Shown here: piece after piece, positions 18,396 through 26,634 of the stretch | Numbering within the stretch: the first letter of the stretch is position 1 | Layout of the letters: every line of letters begins with the position of its first letter | NCBI RefSeq assembly: GCF_000010085.1 | Contig: NC_007712.1 | Coordinates: forward strand, 1,054,001-1,118,000 | Length of the DNA stretch: 64,000 nt | From: Sodalis glossinidius str. 'morsitans' | GTDB taxonomy: Bacteria; Pseudomonadota; Gammaproteobacteria; Enterobacterales; Enterobacteriaceae | Direction: 5' to 3' | Notes under the pieces: model-generated | What the model saw: the letters and a program-made list of their open reading frames with translations, nothing else | What the model was told of the DNA's origin: nothing | Database searches by the model: none | Translations under genes and position numbers: made by a program

Positions 18396-18699
18396 ATGAA
18401 AAATCTCGTAATCGATCTTTTAATTAAAATGGCCAAGGCGGATGTTCAGACTAAAGAACTGACGGCGCAGGTGGAAGCGCAATCGCTGCTGTTGGCGGCG
18501 CTGGGGCTGACCGTGGGCAAAGGCATTCCCGCCAGCATGTCGAGCAATATCCAAAAAGCAATATTGTCGGCGCCCGAGGCCTCTGCCGAAATCCTCTCGA
18601 CCGACGCCGATTTACTGCTGGCTGGCCCATTTTGACCGGCTGATTTCGGTATCGCATTTTGTGGAGGAGAATACCGACAGCGATTTAGCCCACCGTTAG
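18396..18699 (+). pseudogene. iraP: IraP-like anti-adaptor of RssB, frameshifted
   Basis: The N-terminus MKNLVIDLLIKMAKADVQTK, followed by ELTAQVEAQSLLLAAL, closely resembles E. coli IraP ([20 protein letters not shown]...). IraP blocks the response regulator RssB and so protects the stationary-phase factor RpoS from ClpXP. After STDADLLLA, near 18620, the frame shifts. The repaired reading WLAHFDRLISVSHFVEENTD continues to TAG 18697-18699, giving about 100 residues. As it stands, the protein ends at TGA 18633-18635 and lacks its C-terminal helix. In Salmonella, iraP responds to low Mg2+ through PhoPQ, and the next gene here is the Mg2+ transporter mgtE (convergent). Confidence 0.65.
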
Positions 18700-18819
18700 C
18701 CGCGCCTTCCGCCCCGAGCCGCCGGGGAGGGGGGGGGAAGGCCCATCCAGGGCAGGGTCGCGCCGTCAAGAGCACGCCCCTACGAGGGTTGTACGTTAAA
18801 CTCACTCCCTTAGCGATGA

Positions 18820-19842
18820 TCAGCCCAAATCACGCATGACCAACTTGGCGATCTCAAAATAGATAATCAGCCCGGTGCCATCGATAAAGGTGGCGATGAA
18901 TGGCGCCGATACAACCGCCGGATCGATGCGCAAGTGCTTAAGCAGCAGCGGAATTATCGACGAGACAATCGCCGTCCAGATCGTGATAGCAATCAGCGTC
19001 AGGCAGACTACCAGCGTTACCTGCAGACCCACGTTCAAGATCCAGGCTCGTATCCACGCCACCAGCCCGATAGATATCGCCACTAAAAACGACGTTGGAA
19101 TTTCTTTGCGCAGTATGGCGGGCAGATTGCGCAGGCTGACCTCGCCCAGCGCCATGGCCCGCACCAGTGTCGAGGTGATTTGGGTCCCGCTGTTGCCGCC
19201 GGTGCCAATCAGTAACGGTATAAAGAACGCCAGCGCGATAGCCGCTTCCAATTCATCGGAAAAAGCTTTCAATACCGTGCCCGTGTACGCTTCCGCCACA
19301 AACAGCAGCATCAGCCAACTGATACGTTTTCGCCACAGCCGCCAGGGCGAGGAACTGAGATAAGGCTCGTCCAGCGGCAGACTGGCCCCCTGACGCTGGG
19401 CATCCTCGGTATATTCGTCACGCAGCAACGCGGCGATTTCCCGTTCGCCCAGTTCGCCGATAAGTTTAGCATAGCGTACCACTGGCACCGGGCCGTTAAG
19501 ATGATTCCCCAGCATTTCAGCGACCTGTTCGCGGTCCTGTTCCGGTGTGACGGTCACATAATCCCGGGTCATCAGGCTGGCGACCGGTACATCGGCGTTA
19601 TCTTCGGTAAATAACCGTTTGACCGAAAGAAGCCCTTCCAGATAATTATCTTTATCGACAATGTAAATCTGTGGTGGAATAGCATTGTCGGTAAGATGAT
19701 CTAATAAATATTGCCGGGCATCCCCTGCGGACAGGGCGCCTGAAATAGCAATATAGCGGTCACTCATGTAATAAGCGACCGCGTGATCCATAATTTTTTC
19801 CCCCACGGCGGTTACTGTCGAGGGTGTTGATGAGTAATGCAT
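18820..19842 (-). CDS. mgtE: MgtE-family magnesium transporter
   Basis: An open 340-residue protein. Residues about 20-130 form the paired CBS-type regulatory domain (YYMSDRYIAISGALSAGDAR, ASLMTRDYVTVTPEQDREQV). From about 170 come the five membrane helices with the MgtE pore signatures PLLIGTGGNSGTQITSTLVR and FIATFIDGTGLIIYF. The usual N-terminal superhelical domain of MgtE (about 100 residues) is short or absent, as the typical length is near 450. It imports Mg2+ through a dimeric channel closed by Mg2+ binding between the domains. Start ATG 19842 has GGGGA upstream. A long leader upstream carries an M-box Mg2+ riboswitch, which confirms the identity by context. Confidence 0.9.
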   Translation of the reverse strand: MHYSSTPSTVTAVGEKIMDHAVAYYMSDRYIAISGALSAGDARQYLLDHLTDNAIPPQIYIVDKDNYLEGLLSVKRLFTEDNADVPVASLMTRDYVTVTPEQDREQVAEMLGNHLNGPVPVVRYAKLIGELGEREIAALLRDEYTEDAQRQGASLPLDEPYLSSSPWRLWRKRISWLMLLFVAEAYTGTVLKAFSDELEAAIALAFFIPLLIGTGGNSGTQITSTLVRAMALGEVSLRNLPAILRKEIPTSFLVAISIGLVAWIRAWILNVGLQVTLVVCLTLIAITIWTAIVSSIIPLLLKHLRIDPAVVSAPFIATFIDGTGLIIYFEIAKLVMRDLG

Positions 19843-19899
19843 GATGGGTTCCCCAAGCTGTTTTCGACATCAACAGTTCTCAAAAGGGGCATAAACCTG

Positions 19900-20085
19900 A
19901 GAAGAGAGCGCAGCAAGCCTATCTCCACGTCACGGTTTTGGCACTATACAACGTATCTGTACAACAGAAGTTACTTTGGGCTAAACCTTAATCCGATAAA
20001 GCCTGTCCTAACCTTGGGCGTCTCTCGACGTCGTCAGATCAGTAACCTGTATTTGTATAGGAGCCTCGCCAAACGAGATACTGCA
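19900..20085 (-). promoter_or_regulatory. M-box (ykoK) magnesium riboswitch upstream of mgtE
   Basis: The minus strand between mgtE and mdtI contains the conserved blocks of the M-box aptamer in order: GGCGAGGCTCCTATACA (20072-20056), the ACGTCGAGAGACGCC hairpin (about 20032-20018), the GGATTAAGG segment (about 19994-19986), and ATACGTTGTATAGTGCCAAA (about 19956-19937). M-box RNAs bind Mg2+ and switch off Mg2+ transporter genes. Downstream segments around 19860-19900 can form alternative hairpins and probably hold the expression platform. The aptamer ends 60 bases or more before the mgtE ATG. Boundaries are approximate. Confidence 0.85.
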
Positions 20086-20275
20086 AATAAAAATCGCGGA
20101 GATTATATCTTTAAAAACAATATCCGGCAAAGCGAACACGCTTTCCGTTTATCAGCCGTTGATTATTATCCCGGGAAATAAAATCCACGAGCGAATAAAA
20201 CGGGGGTAAAAAAAGAGTCCTGTGACAGGGGATGCCAAAGAAAAATGACCTTTGGCCGTCGGGCGTCATCCTGGG

Positions 20276-20605
20276 TTACGCCAACTTTATCACCAACATG
20301 CCGATGAGCAACAATACCAGACCAGCCCAACCGCGGCTGCTCAAGCGCTGATTAAACATTATCCAGCCGGCGGCGATGGTCGCGGCGATGCCAAACCCCC
20401 CCCAAAGCGCATAGGCGACGGAAAGATCGATGCCTTTGACAGCCTGTGACAGGGCGCTGAAAGCGCCGAGTACCGCCAAGAGCGAGAGCAGGCCCAGCCA
20501 CAATTTACGAAAACCGTCCGACATTTTGAGCAAAATGTTGGCCAAAATTTCCAATACCACCGCCGACGCTAGGAAACCGGAGTGATAGAGATCAAACTGT
20601 TGCAT
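20276..20605 (-). CDS. mdtI: Small multidrug resistance efflux subunit MdtI
   Basis: A 109-residue SMR-family protein with four membrane helices, nearly the length of E. coli MdtI. The conserved helix [20 protein letters not shown] is identical to the E. coli text I recall, and the membrane glutamate of helix 1 is present ([12 protein letters not shown]). MdtI pairs with MdtJ to export spermidine and some drugs across the inner membrane in exchange for protons. Its ATG (20605) overlaps the end of mdtJ by 14 bases, as in an mdtJI operon. No lesion is seen. Confidence 0.95.
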
Positions 20606-20972
20606 GATGGCGCTCCTTCTGCCGCGCTTTCAGACCGCTATCGCCCTGCGCTTTACGGGTGCCGGATTTCAGCATCACAATGCCGATGACTAAAATGGCC
20701 AGCCCCGCCAGCTTGGTCAACGAAAAGGGCTCATCGAACCACATCACGCTGAACAGAGTAATAAACAGAATACCGATGCCTTCCCACAGCGCATAGGCGA
20801 CCCCCAACGCTACCCGTTTAATCGCCAGCGATAACAGGATGTAGGAGGCGGTGATCATAATGTACATCACAATATGACCGGTTATTTGGCCGTTGACGGT
20901 GGCATATTTCATCGACAGCGTGCCGATAACTTCGGCCGTTATGGCGAGTGCTAAAAAGATCCAGTAAATCAT
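20592..20972 (-). CDS. mdtJ: Small multidrug resistance efflux subunit MdtJ
   Basis: This SMR partner of MdtI starts at ATG 20972 ([20 protein letters not shown]), giving 126 residues. An upstream start at 20996 is possible but less like the family. The membrane glutamate in helix 1 ([12 protein letters not shown]) and the segment [20 protein letters not shown] are conserved. It has four predicted helices and a charged tail. With MdtI it forms a heteromeric polyamine/drug exporter. It is the first gene of a two-gene operon with an AT-rich upstream region. Confidence 0.95.
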
Positions 20973-21473
20973 GGTAATTCTCCCGACGGATAACACGCAT
21001 GTCGGGGCATTTATGCCGGGGGATGTGCGGCCAGAGGGCCAGTCACGGATTGCTGCCGGCGGGGATTAAGCTGCCCCAAACGCATCATTAACACGGATCC
21101 TGGCGACGGCAGGCGTCAAGCCAAGGCTGTCAGGTCCGGTATTGGAAGAAACTACGCTACAGCTCGCCGCACCAGTGCTGCTCACTGGCAGCGGTAGCCA
21201 AAATGAAATACCGGTAAGAAGAACAATTGAGGGTAAGACTTTTAGTAAACATCATGGTTATTTTCAGTTATTAGCTGAAGTCCTTGTAATATTCCGAAAA
21301 TCCTCGTAAAAATAAAATTATCATCTATGGATATTTTTACCATATGGGCAGATAAAAGGCAAAGCGGGAAATTTCAGGATTTGTAAAGCGCGGGTATGAA
21401 GCGGGGGTCGCCCCTGATGTGGCACGGCGTGGCGGGTTATAGCCCATGGCGGAAAAAAGTGCTGAACTTGGGC
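20973..21473. other. 501-bp stretch upstream of mdtJ
   Basis: No gene is seen. The AT-rich portion at about 21215-21400 is likely to hold the mdtJ promoter region. The GC-richer part between it and the next pseudogene reads in no recognisable frame. Confidence 0.4.
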
Positions 21474-22280
21474 TTATACCTGCTGGGGCAGAAGTGTTTC
21501 GACAATGGCGTGCCATAGCGCGATACCTGGGCCGATAAGCGCATCGTTAAAATCGTAGCTGGCGTTGTGCAGGGGACGGGAGGGCGTTGCGCCATCGACG
21601 GCGGAATGTCGCTGTGCACGTGCTCGGCGCCCAGGGTATTGATGGCAATCGTGCGCACTTTTTCCGCCTCTAACGCGTGATTGCACTTGACCGGATAACC
21701 GACGCTGAACGTCACCTAGCCGCAACGCCGAAGGACGGCGGCAGGGAGGCCACCAGATCGCTAATCAGCGTTTTGACCCGGTTACGCACCGGCTGTTGCA
21801 GGCAACGGAATGTGCCGCGCAACACCGCATGGTCGGGGATTACATTCAGCGCTACACCGCCGTTAATCTGGGTGACGCTCAATACTGCCGAATGCATCGG
21901 CGAGATATGGCGCGCGGTGATAGTTTGCAGTGCCAGCAACAGATGGGCGGCGGCAATAAGCGGATCGTTGCCCATTTCGGGCATGGCGGCATGGCAACTT
22001 CTGCCGGTCAATGTAATCTCAAACGTATCCAGCGACTCCATCATGGCGCCGTGATTAACACCGACATGGCCCGCCGGCAGTCCCGGCTAGTTATGTAATC
22101 CGTATATCCCCTGCATGGGAAAGCGGCGGAACAGGCCGTCATCAATCATGGCGTGGGCACCGGCCAAATTTTCCTCCGCCGGCTGGAAAATAAAATACAG
22201 GGTGCCGCTAAACCGGCGGGTTCGGCAAAGAGCGCTGCCACACATGGCCAGGTCAGCGGCTGCCCCGCGGGGGATTTACC
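21474..22280 (-). pseudogene. M20-family amidohydrolase (hippurate/N-acyl amino acid type)
   Basis: The readable order on the minus strand is FSGTLYFIFQPAEENLAGAH, a TAG (22087-22089) where the family motif GLHNWPGLPAG has tryptophan, then TFEITLTGRSCHAAMPEMGN, a frame change near 21715, and the end TPSRPLHNASYDFNDALIG with TAA 21474-21476. The N-terminal metal-binding part, including the usual HxDxDAL, is gone. The gene begins abruptly beside the enhancin-like gene. M20 enzymes of this type cleave N-acyl amino acids or peptides in the cytosol with two metal ions. It is clearly dead. Confidence 0.8.
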
Positions 22281-22284
22281 CAGA

Positions 22285-24633
22285 CTATGCTATTTGCGTG
22301 AATAGGGTATATTTTTTGTCATTGACTCTTACCTCAATTGAAAATAGGTCACCGGGCGTGGTATCCACCATCGTTAGCCAAATATCATCCTCGATAAACG
22401 AATAAAAGGCTTTTCCCTGATTGACTTCAGATAAATATTGGCCATTTCTTATGAGAATATATTTCAATTCTGTATAATGTTCTGGGAAGAAAGATACCTG
22501 TATGTTATTGCTTTTCAGGGTGACATCCTGTATGGATTGCTGCAAAAAAATCATTTCCGCTTTATCAATTTCGCGCAAAAGAGTATTGTCTTGTAAGTTA
22601 TTACACACAACGACGATCCTCTGGTATAAGTCAGATAACGTAGGTTGGTCAATTTCCGGTTTGATGATCTTCCTGTCCTCATCGATGTAAAGTGCATCTA
22701 TTTCAGCACTCAAATCAAGGATGGCACGGGGTTGTTCAAAGAGGGTATATTTTCCCATGCTCATTCTGACTTCGATGCAAATCGTTTCCAGGTCGGTATC
22801 CGCTGGCTTGGTAATGGACCATCGATTTGGCTGATACCATGAAGAGTAATAAGGTTTTAATTTATCTAATTCGGCGAGATACTTACCGTTGTATAAAATA
22901 ACATATTTATAGTTTTCAATGCCGCCCATGTTAAATAACACATTTATTTTTGTATCTGTTACGTTGACGTGATCAATCGTCGGTATAAGAAATAGCCTCT
23001 GCGCGTCATGGTATGCTAAAAGTAAGTCATTAGTGTGCTGAAGTGAAATGATGCTTTTATAAAGATTATCAAGATCGGCTTGCGTGACCCAGCTTGCAAT
23101 CGTTTTATCGTCCGCATAAAGACTTGTCAATCTTTTGGAAATAGTGATGTAATCGATGCTTCCTTGCCAGATGACATAGGCATCCTCATTGATCGCAAGG
23201 CATACCTCTACCAGATCATCGTTGGCCAAATCATAGGGTAGTGAGCAGACTACCCCAGTAGGGATCTCGGTGAGTTGACATTCAGTTGATTTGCCATTTT
23301 TGATCTCTGCGACGCGTTGGTGGTTGACTTTTATGATGTAATCGTTGTTTTTTATAAACATATTTTCAATGCTGAACATGATCTCGGTTGCAGAGAGAAC
23401 AATGTGATTTACCGTTTTCTTAATATAATGCAGTTGTGGAAGGTATTTATCGTAAGGCAGCGGGAGCGTAATAGTATTATTATGGTCGTTCTCCCATATT
23501 TTTTTGGTTAACGGTGGTAATGTTCTTAATAAATCTCGGGTTTTCTTACTGGCCACAATTCCCCATTTATCAAAGTAATCAATCAGGTTGATATTGGCTA
23601 TGTGCGAGCAAACGAGTATGAAAGTGTTTTTTCTTTCTTGTGAAGTCGTGGGCAACTCATCCATCACCCGATAGGCTTGGTGGACTTGTGGATAGAAAGC
23701 CTCGCCAAACGCCAATCGCAGTTGCCACAGCATGCCTAATTTAATAGGAAAATCTTGCGTATCATAATTTTTTTCCTACAGATTCAAAAATTTATGTATT
23801 TGGGGGTAGTAATTGTCGAGCCATGAAGCCCTGCCTAATAACTCCTCCTCTGCAGCCATAGAATAGAGGTTAACCGTCACTTCAGTCATACCGTTACCGT
23901 CGTTCCACTTGGTCGGGTGCTGTTGCATTTGATGGCCGGACTCGTGCCAAACCCCCCAGCTCGTTTGCGTCTTCAGTAAATTTTTTAATGCCGCCTCTCC
24001 ATGAAAGCCCATATAGCCATGGGTAGCAAACATGTAACCATGATCGGCTTCAATATAGAGCATTTTGTTAGGATCCAGGCCATAGTCATAGTGGCCGTTG
24101 GCTTGCAAACCTGATATCGTTTCTTGCGCCTGCAGGAAACGTTCAACATTTTGCATGAGGCTATCGGGATCCGAAAGAAATTTGACGGCACTGTTGTAAT
24201 AAACCACGATATCCGCCCGTTTGCTGGAAAGCGGAATGATCGGCGCTTTGGGGTATTTGTCCATTTCGGCAAAGAACGTCTCATTGCTACTGACTCCCAG
24301 ACTAAATGAAGGTATGCGCATTAGTTCAGAATCTAACGTTATCTCGACTGCACAACCGGCATTTTTATTAATAAAGGATAATAAGCCATCATGGGCAGCG
24401 GTAAAGGTGTTTTCACCTCTGGCGAGAGGGGTCACAGTGGTATTGTGCATATTAGGAATGCCTATTTGAGCGAATACTAATTTATTGGTGTCCCCCCGCA
24501 CCGTGAGTGTGATTTTATTCCCTTTTTGCGCATAAAACCCTGTCGGCCGCAGTTCGCTATGGCGTAATGAACGTCTTTGCAGATCGCAAAAAGTGCTGGC
24601 GGAACCATTACCATGAACCGTAAATATTTCCAT
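22285..24633 (-). pseudogene. Enhancin-like M60 metalloprotease split by one amber codon
   Basis: A single frame runs from ATG 24633 to TGA at 22285 with one interruption, TAG at 23776-23778. Read through, it makes about 780 residues. Residues 230-234 are HESGH, with a downstream ligand glutamate in TEVTVN (251), matching the gluzincin site of M60/enhancin peptidases. The N-terminal beta-rich part (about 1-110) and the preceding TGFYAQKGNKITLTVRG segment fit the family. The C-terminal 450 residues are beta-rich and AT-rich, with repeated YVILYNGKYLAELDK and YILIRNGQYLSEVNQ units that may bind carbohydrate. Enhancins degrade mucins, including insect peritrophic matrix proteins. The low GC content suggests acquisition by transfer. 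There is no signal peptide. Confidence 0.85.
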
Positions 24634-24962
24634 TATTTATCCTTACTCGTTATGTGTTAGTTTGTTGATGACTGAATCTGAGAATTAAAATAAATCGCCA
24701 GCATAATATAATGAGCTGGGTTCTTGGCGTGAATGCCATAATGACGTGTAAGGCAAAGATAAACAGAATAGTGAAAGCAGCCAGCATGGCGGCCAACCGG
24801 CAGGAACCACAGAGGCAGCGGCAGCATTAGCGCGGGTCGTAGTGAGACGCGCTAATGACGCCGCGCGCTTTGTTCCCTGGGCGGCTGTGCATGGCGGGTT
24901 GGGAGACAGTCGGGCGAAACCGTTGAGTGTTTAGCGGCGCTGAGGCTCAACGGCGGTAGCAA
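24634..24962. other. 329-bp stretch between enhancin-like gene and a TetR fragment
   Basis: No gene is seen. The first part (24634-24780), immediately upstream of the enhancin-like gene, is AT-rich and probably carries its promoter. The rest is GC-richer and looks like decayed sequence, perhaps the missing C-terminal part of the TetR fragment. Confidence 0.35.
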
Positions 24963-25154
24963 TTAATGGCGCTCGAAAGCATGGTACAGGGTGGGCGCCT
25001 TGGCGCCGGTTGCGGCCACCAAATCATGCATTGATGTCGCCTCAAAGCCGTGTTGCCAGAATAAACGCAGAGCCACGTCCAGTGCGGCATCGGCATCAAA
25101 GTGTTTCGGCCTGCCGCGTCCGCGAGGGGCGGTAGTGGCCGTGTTGCTGCTCAT
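24963..25154 (-). pseudogene. TetR/AcrR-family regulator, N-terminal fragment
   Basis: Only the DNA-binding domain survives: GRGRPKHFDADAALDVALRL, then FWQHGFEATSMHDLVAATGA and KAPTLYHAFERH, then TAA at 24963-24965. The start is ATG 25154 (MSSNTATT) with GGAG nine bases upstream. The ligand-binding domain is missing. The typical length is near 190 residues, against 63 here. It may still bind DNA weakly but cannot dimerise normally. Confidence 0.75.
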
Positions 25155-25394
25155 GGTCTCCTCTCTGGATTTATGACATTCAACTATATAATTAGTGATC
25201 ATATAAAAAAATAAAACCCCCTTTACGCCACAATGTTAACCCGGTCGCTTGTCGGGGTGGCCGCTCGAAAAATAAAAATTAATAATCATTAATAAAATTC
25301 TTGATCGACGTGATGAACGGGTCTAGTATTTAGTTATCGAACGTTAACTAAAGCGTTTGCTCCCCATTTCAGCGACCAGAGAAGAGAGAATTTT

Positions 25395-25655
25395 ATGAAA
25401 AATGTTACCTTCTCCATTGCCGCTATGCTGCTCAGCACTCTGTCCTTTGCCGGTTTTGCTGCGCAAGAGGTTCAGCAAGCCCCGGCGGATTAGCATAAAG
25501 TCGGTGTAGTGTCAGCCACGGTGAATAACAGCAACCTGTCGCAGTTGCAGTCAGAACTGGCCGCGCAGGCTGATGCCAGCGGCGCCAAGTCTTACCAGAT
25601 TACTTCCGCCTCGGGCGAGAACAATCTGCATGGTACCGCCGTCATTTATCAATAA
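25395..25655 (+). pseudogene. BhsA/McbA-type DUF1471 periplasmic protein with an amber codon
   Basis: The ATG at 25395 opens a signal peptide (MKNVTFSIAAMLLSTLSFAG FAA). Codon 33 is TAG (25491-25493), and the same frame then continues with the DUF1471 fold: HKVGVVSATVNNSNLSQLQS, then ASGAKSYQITSASGENNLHG and TAVIYQ, ending in TAA 25653-25655. The length (86 residues) is normal for the BhsA/YahO/McbA group of small stress-related outer-layer proteins. CAG to TAG is the simplest explanation. It is preceded by GAAGAGAGAA as a ribosome-binding site. Confidence 0.8.
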
Positions 25656-25864
25656 TGAAATCGTCAGACGGCGATTTCCTGATGCCTGAATGCATAATCG
25701 GCCCAGGTGGCAACAATAGCTCCGGGGCCGTTTTTTTATTGCCGCTGGCAACGGTGATGAGTACTCGGGGTAACGCCGGCTTGTTCCCCCGGTACCCTTC
25801 GGGCGCCGGCGATGATGACTATACTTTCAGCCAGTAACGAAACGGTTTAGACCCAAGGGGCAAC

Positions 25865-26501
25865 GTGCGTTTTTTGCTGGGCCTGGTGTTATTGGTGGTG
25901 CTTTTAGCGGGAGCATATCCCTGGATTGATAAATATTTACCGCCGGGTTATCACCCGTTTTCGCCGTTGTCGGTAGACGATCCGCCCACCTGGATCGCGG
26001 TATTAATGCGTGCTCAGGCGGCAGGACGCATCGCCTTTCGCGAGCAGCCTTCGAGCACTGGAGCGTGTCCGCTCGACAACCCGGTACGGGCCGGTGGTGT
26101 TGAGCGCGAGTTTTCTGGCCAGTTGTCCGCTGGCGTTCAGCAGTGCCATGTTTGTTGGACAAGCGGCTGCGCCTCAGGCGCAAACGTTATTGGGAAAGCG
26201 TCTGGTGCGCATTGACCATGTCGGCAGCTTTGCCTGCCGCAATATTTATCACCGTGCCGAAGGACGGCGCAGCGAGCACGCCAGCGCGGAGGCACTAGAT
26301 GTGACCGCTTTTCGATTCAGCGATGGCAGTCGTTTGACTATCGGCGCCGATTATCGCGCTAACAACGCCGGTGGCGATTATGTGCGCAGCCTTTTCAGCG
26401 CCAGTTGCGCCTATTATGGCAATGCGCTTGGGCCGGACTATAACGCCACCCACTCCAGTCATTTTCATTTAGGCATGCGCGGTTTCGGTCTGTGTCGCTA
26501 A
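25865..26501 (+). pseudogene. Extensin-like C-terminal domain protein, frameshifted
   Basis: GTG 25865 begins an N-terminal membrane anchor (RFLLGLVLLVVLLAGAYPWI), followed by PPGYHPFSPLSVDDPPTW. After GACPLDNPVR, near 26085, the frame shifts. The conserved extensin-like domain continues in another frame: VVLSASFLASCPLAFSSAMF, DHVGSFACRNIYHR, RRSEHASAEALDVTAFRFSD and a terminal SHFHLGMRGFGLCR to TAA 26499-26501. The SEHASAEALD and HFHLGM motifs keep the putative metal residues of this peptidase-like fold, which resembles a D,D-peptidase. It is an inner-membrane-anchored periplasmic protein of unknown substrate. Confidence 0.75.
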
Positions 26502-26634
26502 TCGTCAGGGTTTACAGGTTACTCAAGGGCTAGCCGGTACCGCCGCCGTTGGTCCGAAGCAAATCGGTTCCGACGCGGGCGCGCCGGTAACAATCACAAC
26601 GCGGGGAATTCCCGCAGGTTAGGAAGAAAAGACT

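Noticed and set aside
22285..23733. The second half of the enhancin-like gene as a separate gene
   Set aside because: The frame is continuous with the first half through the TAG, the ATG at 23733 has no ribosome-binding site, and the segment before it reads as protein.
24963..25154. Complete small regulator
   Set aside because: The TetR helix-turn-helix is followed by a stop in place of the ligand-binding domain, so it is listed as a fragment rather than a real short protein.
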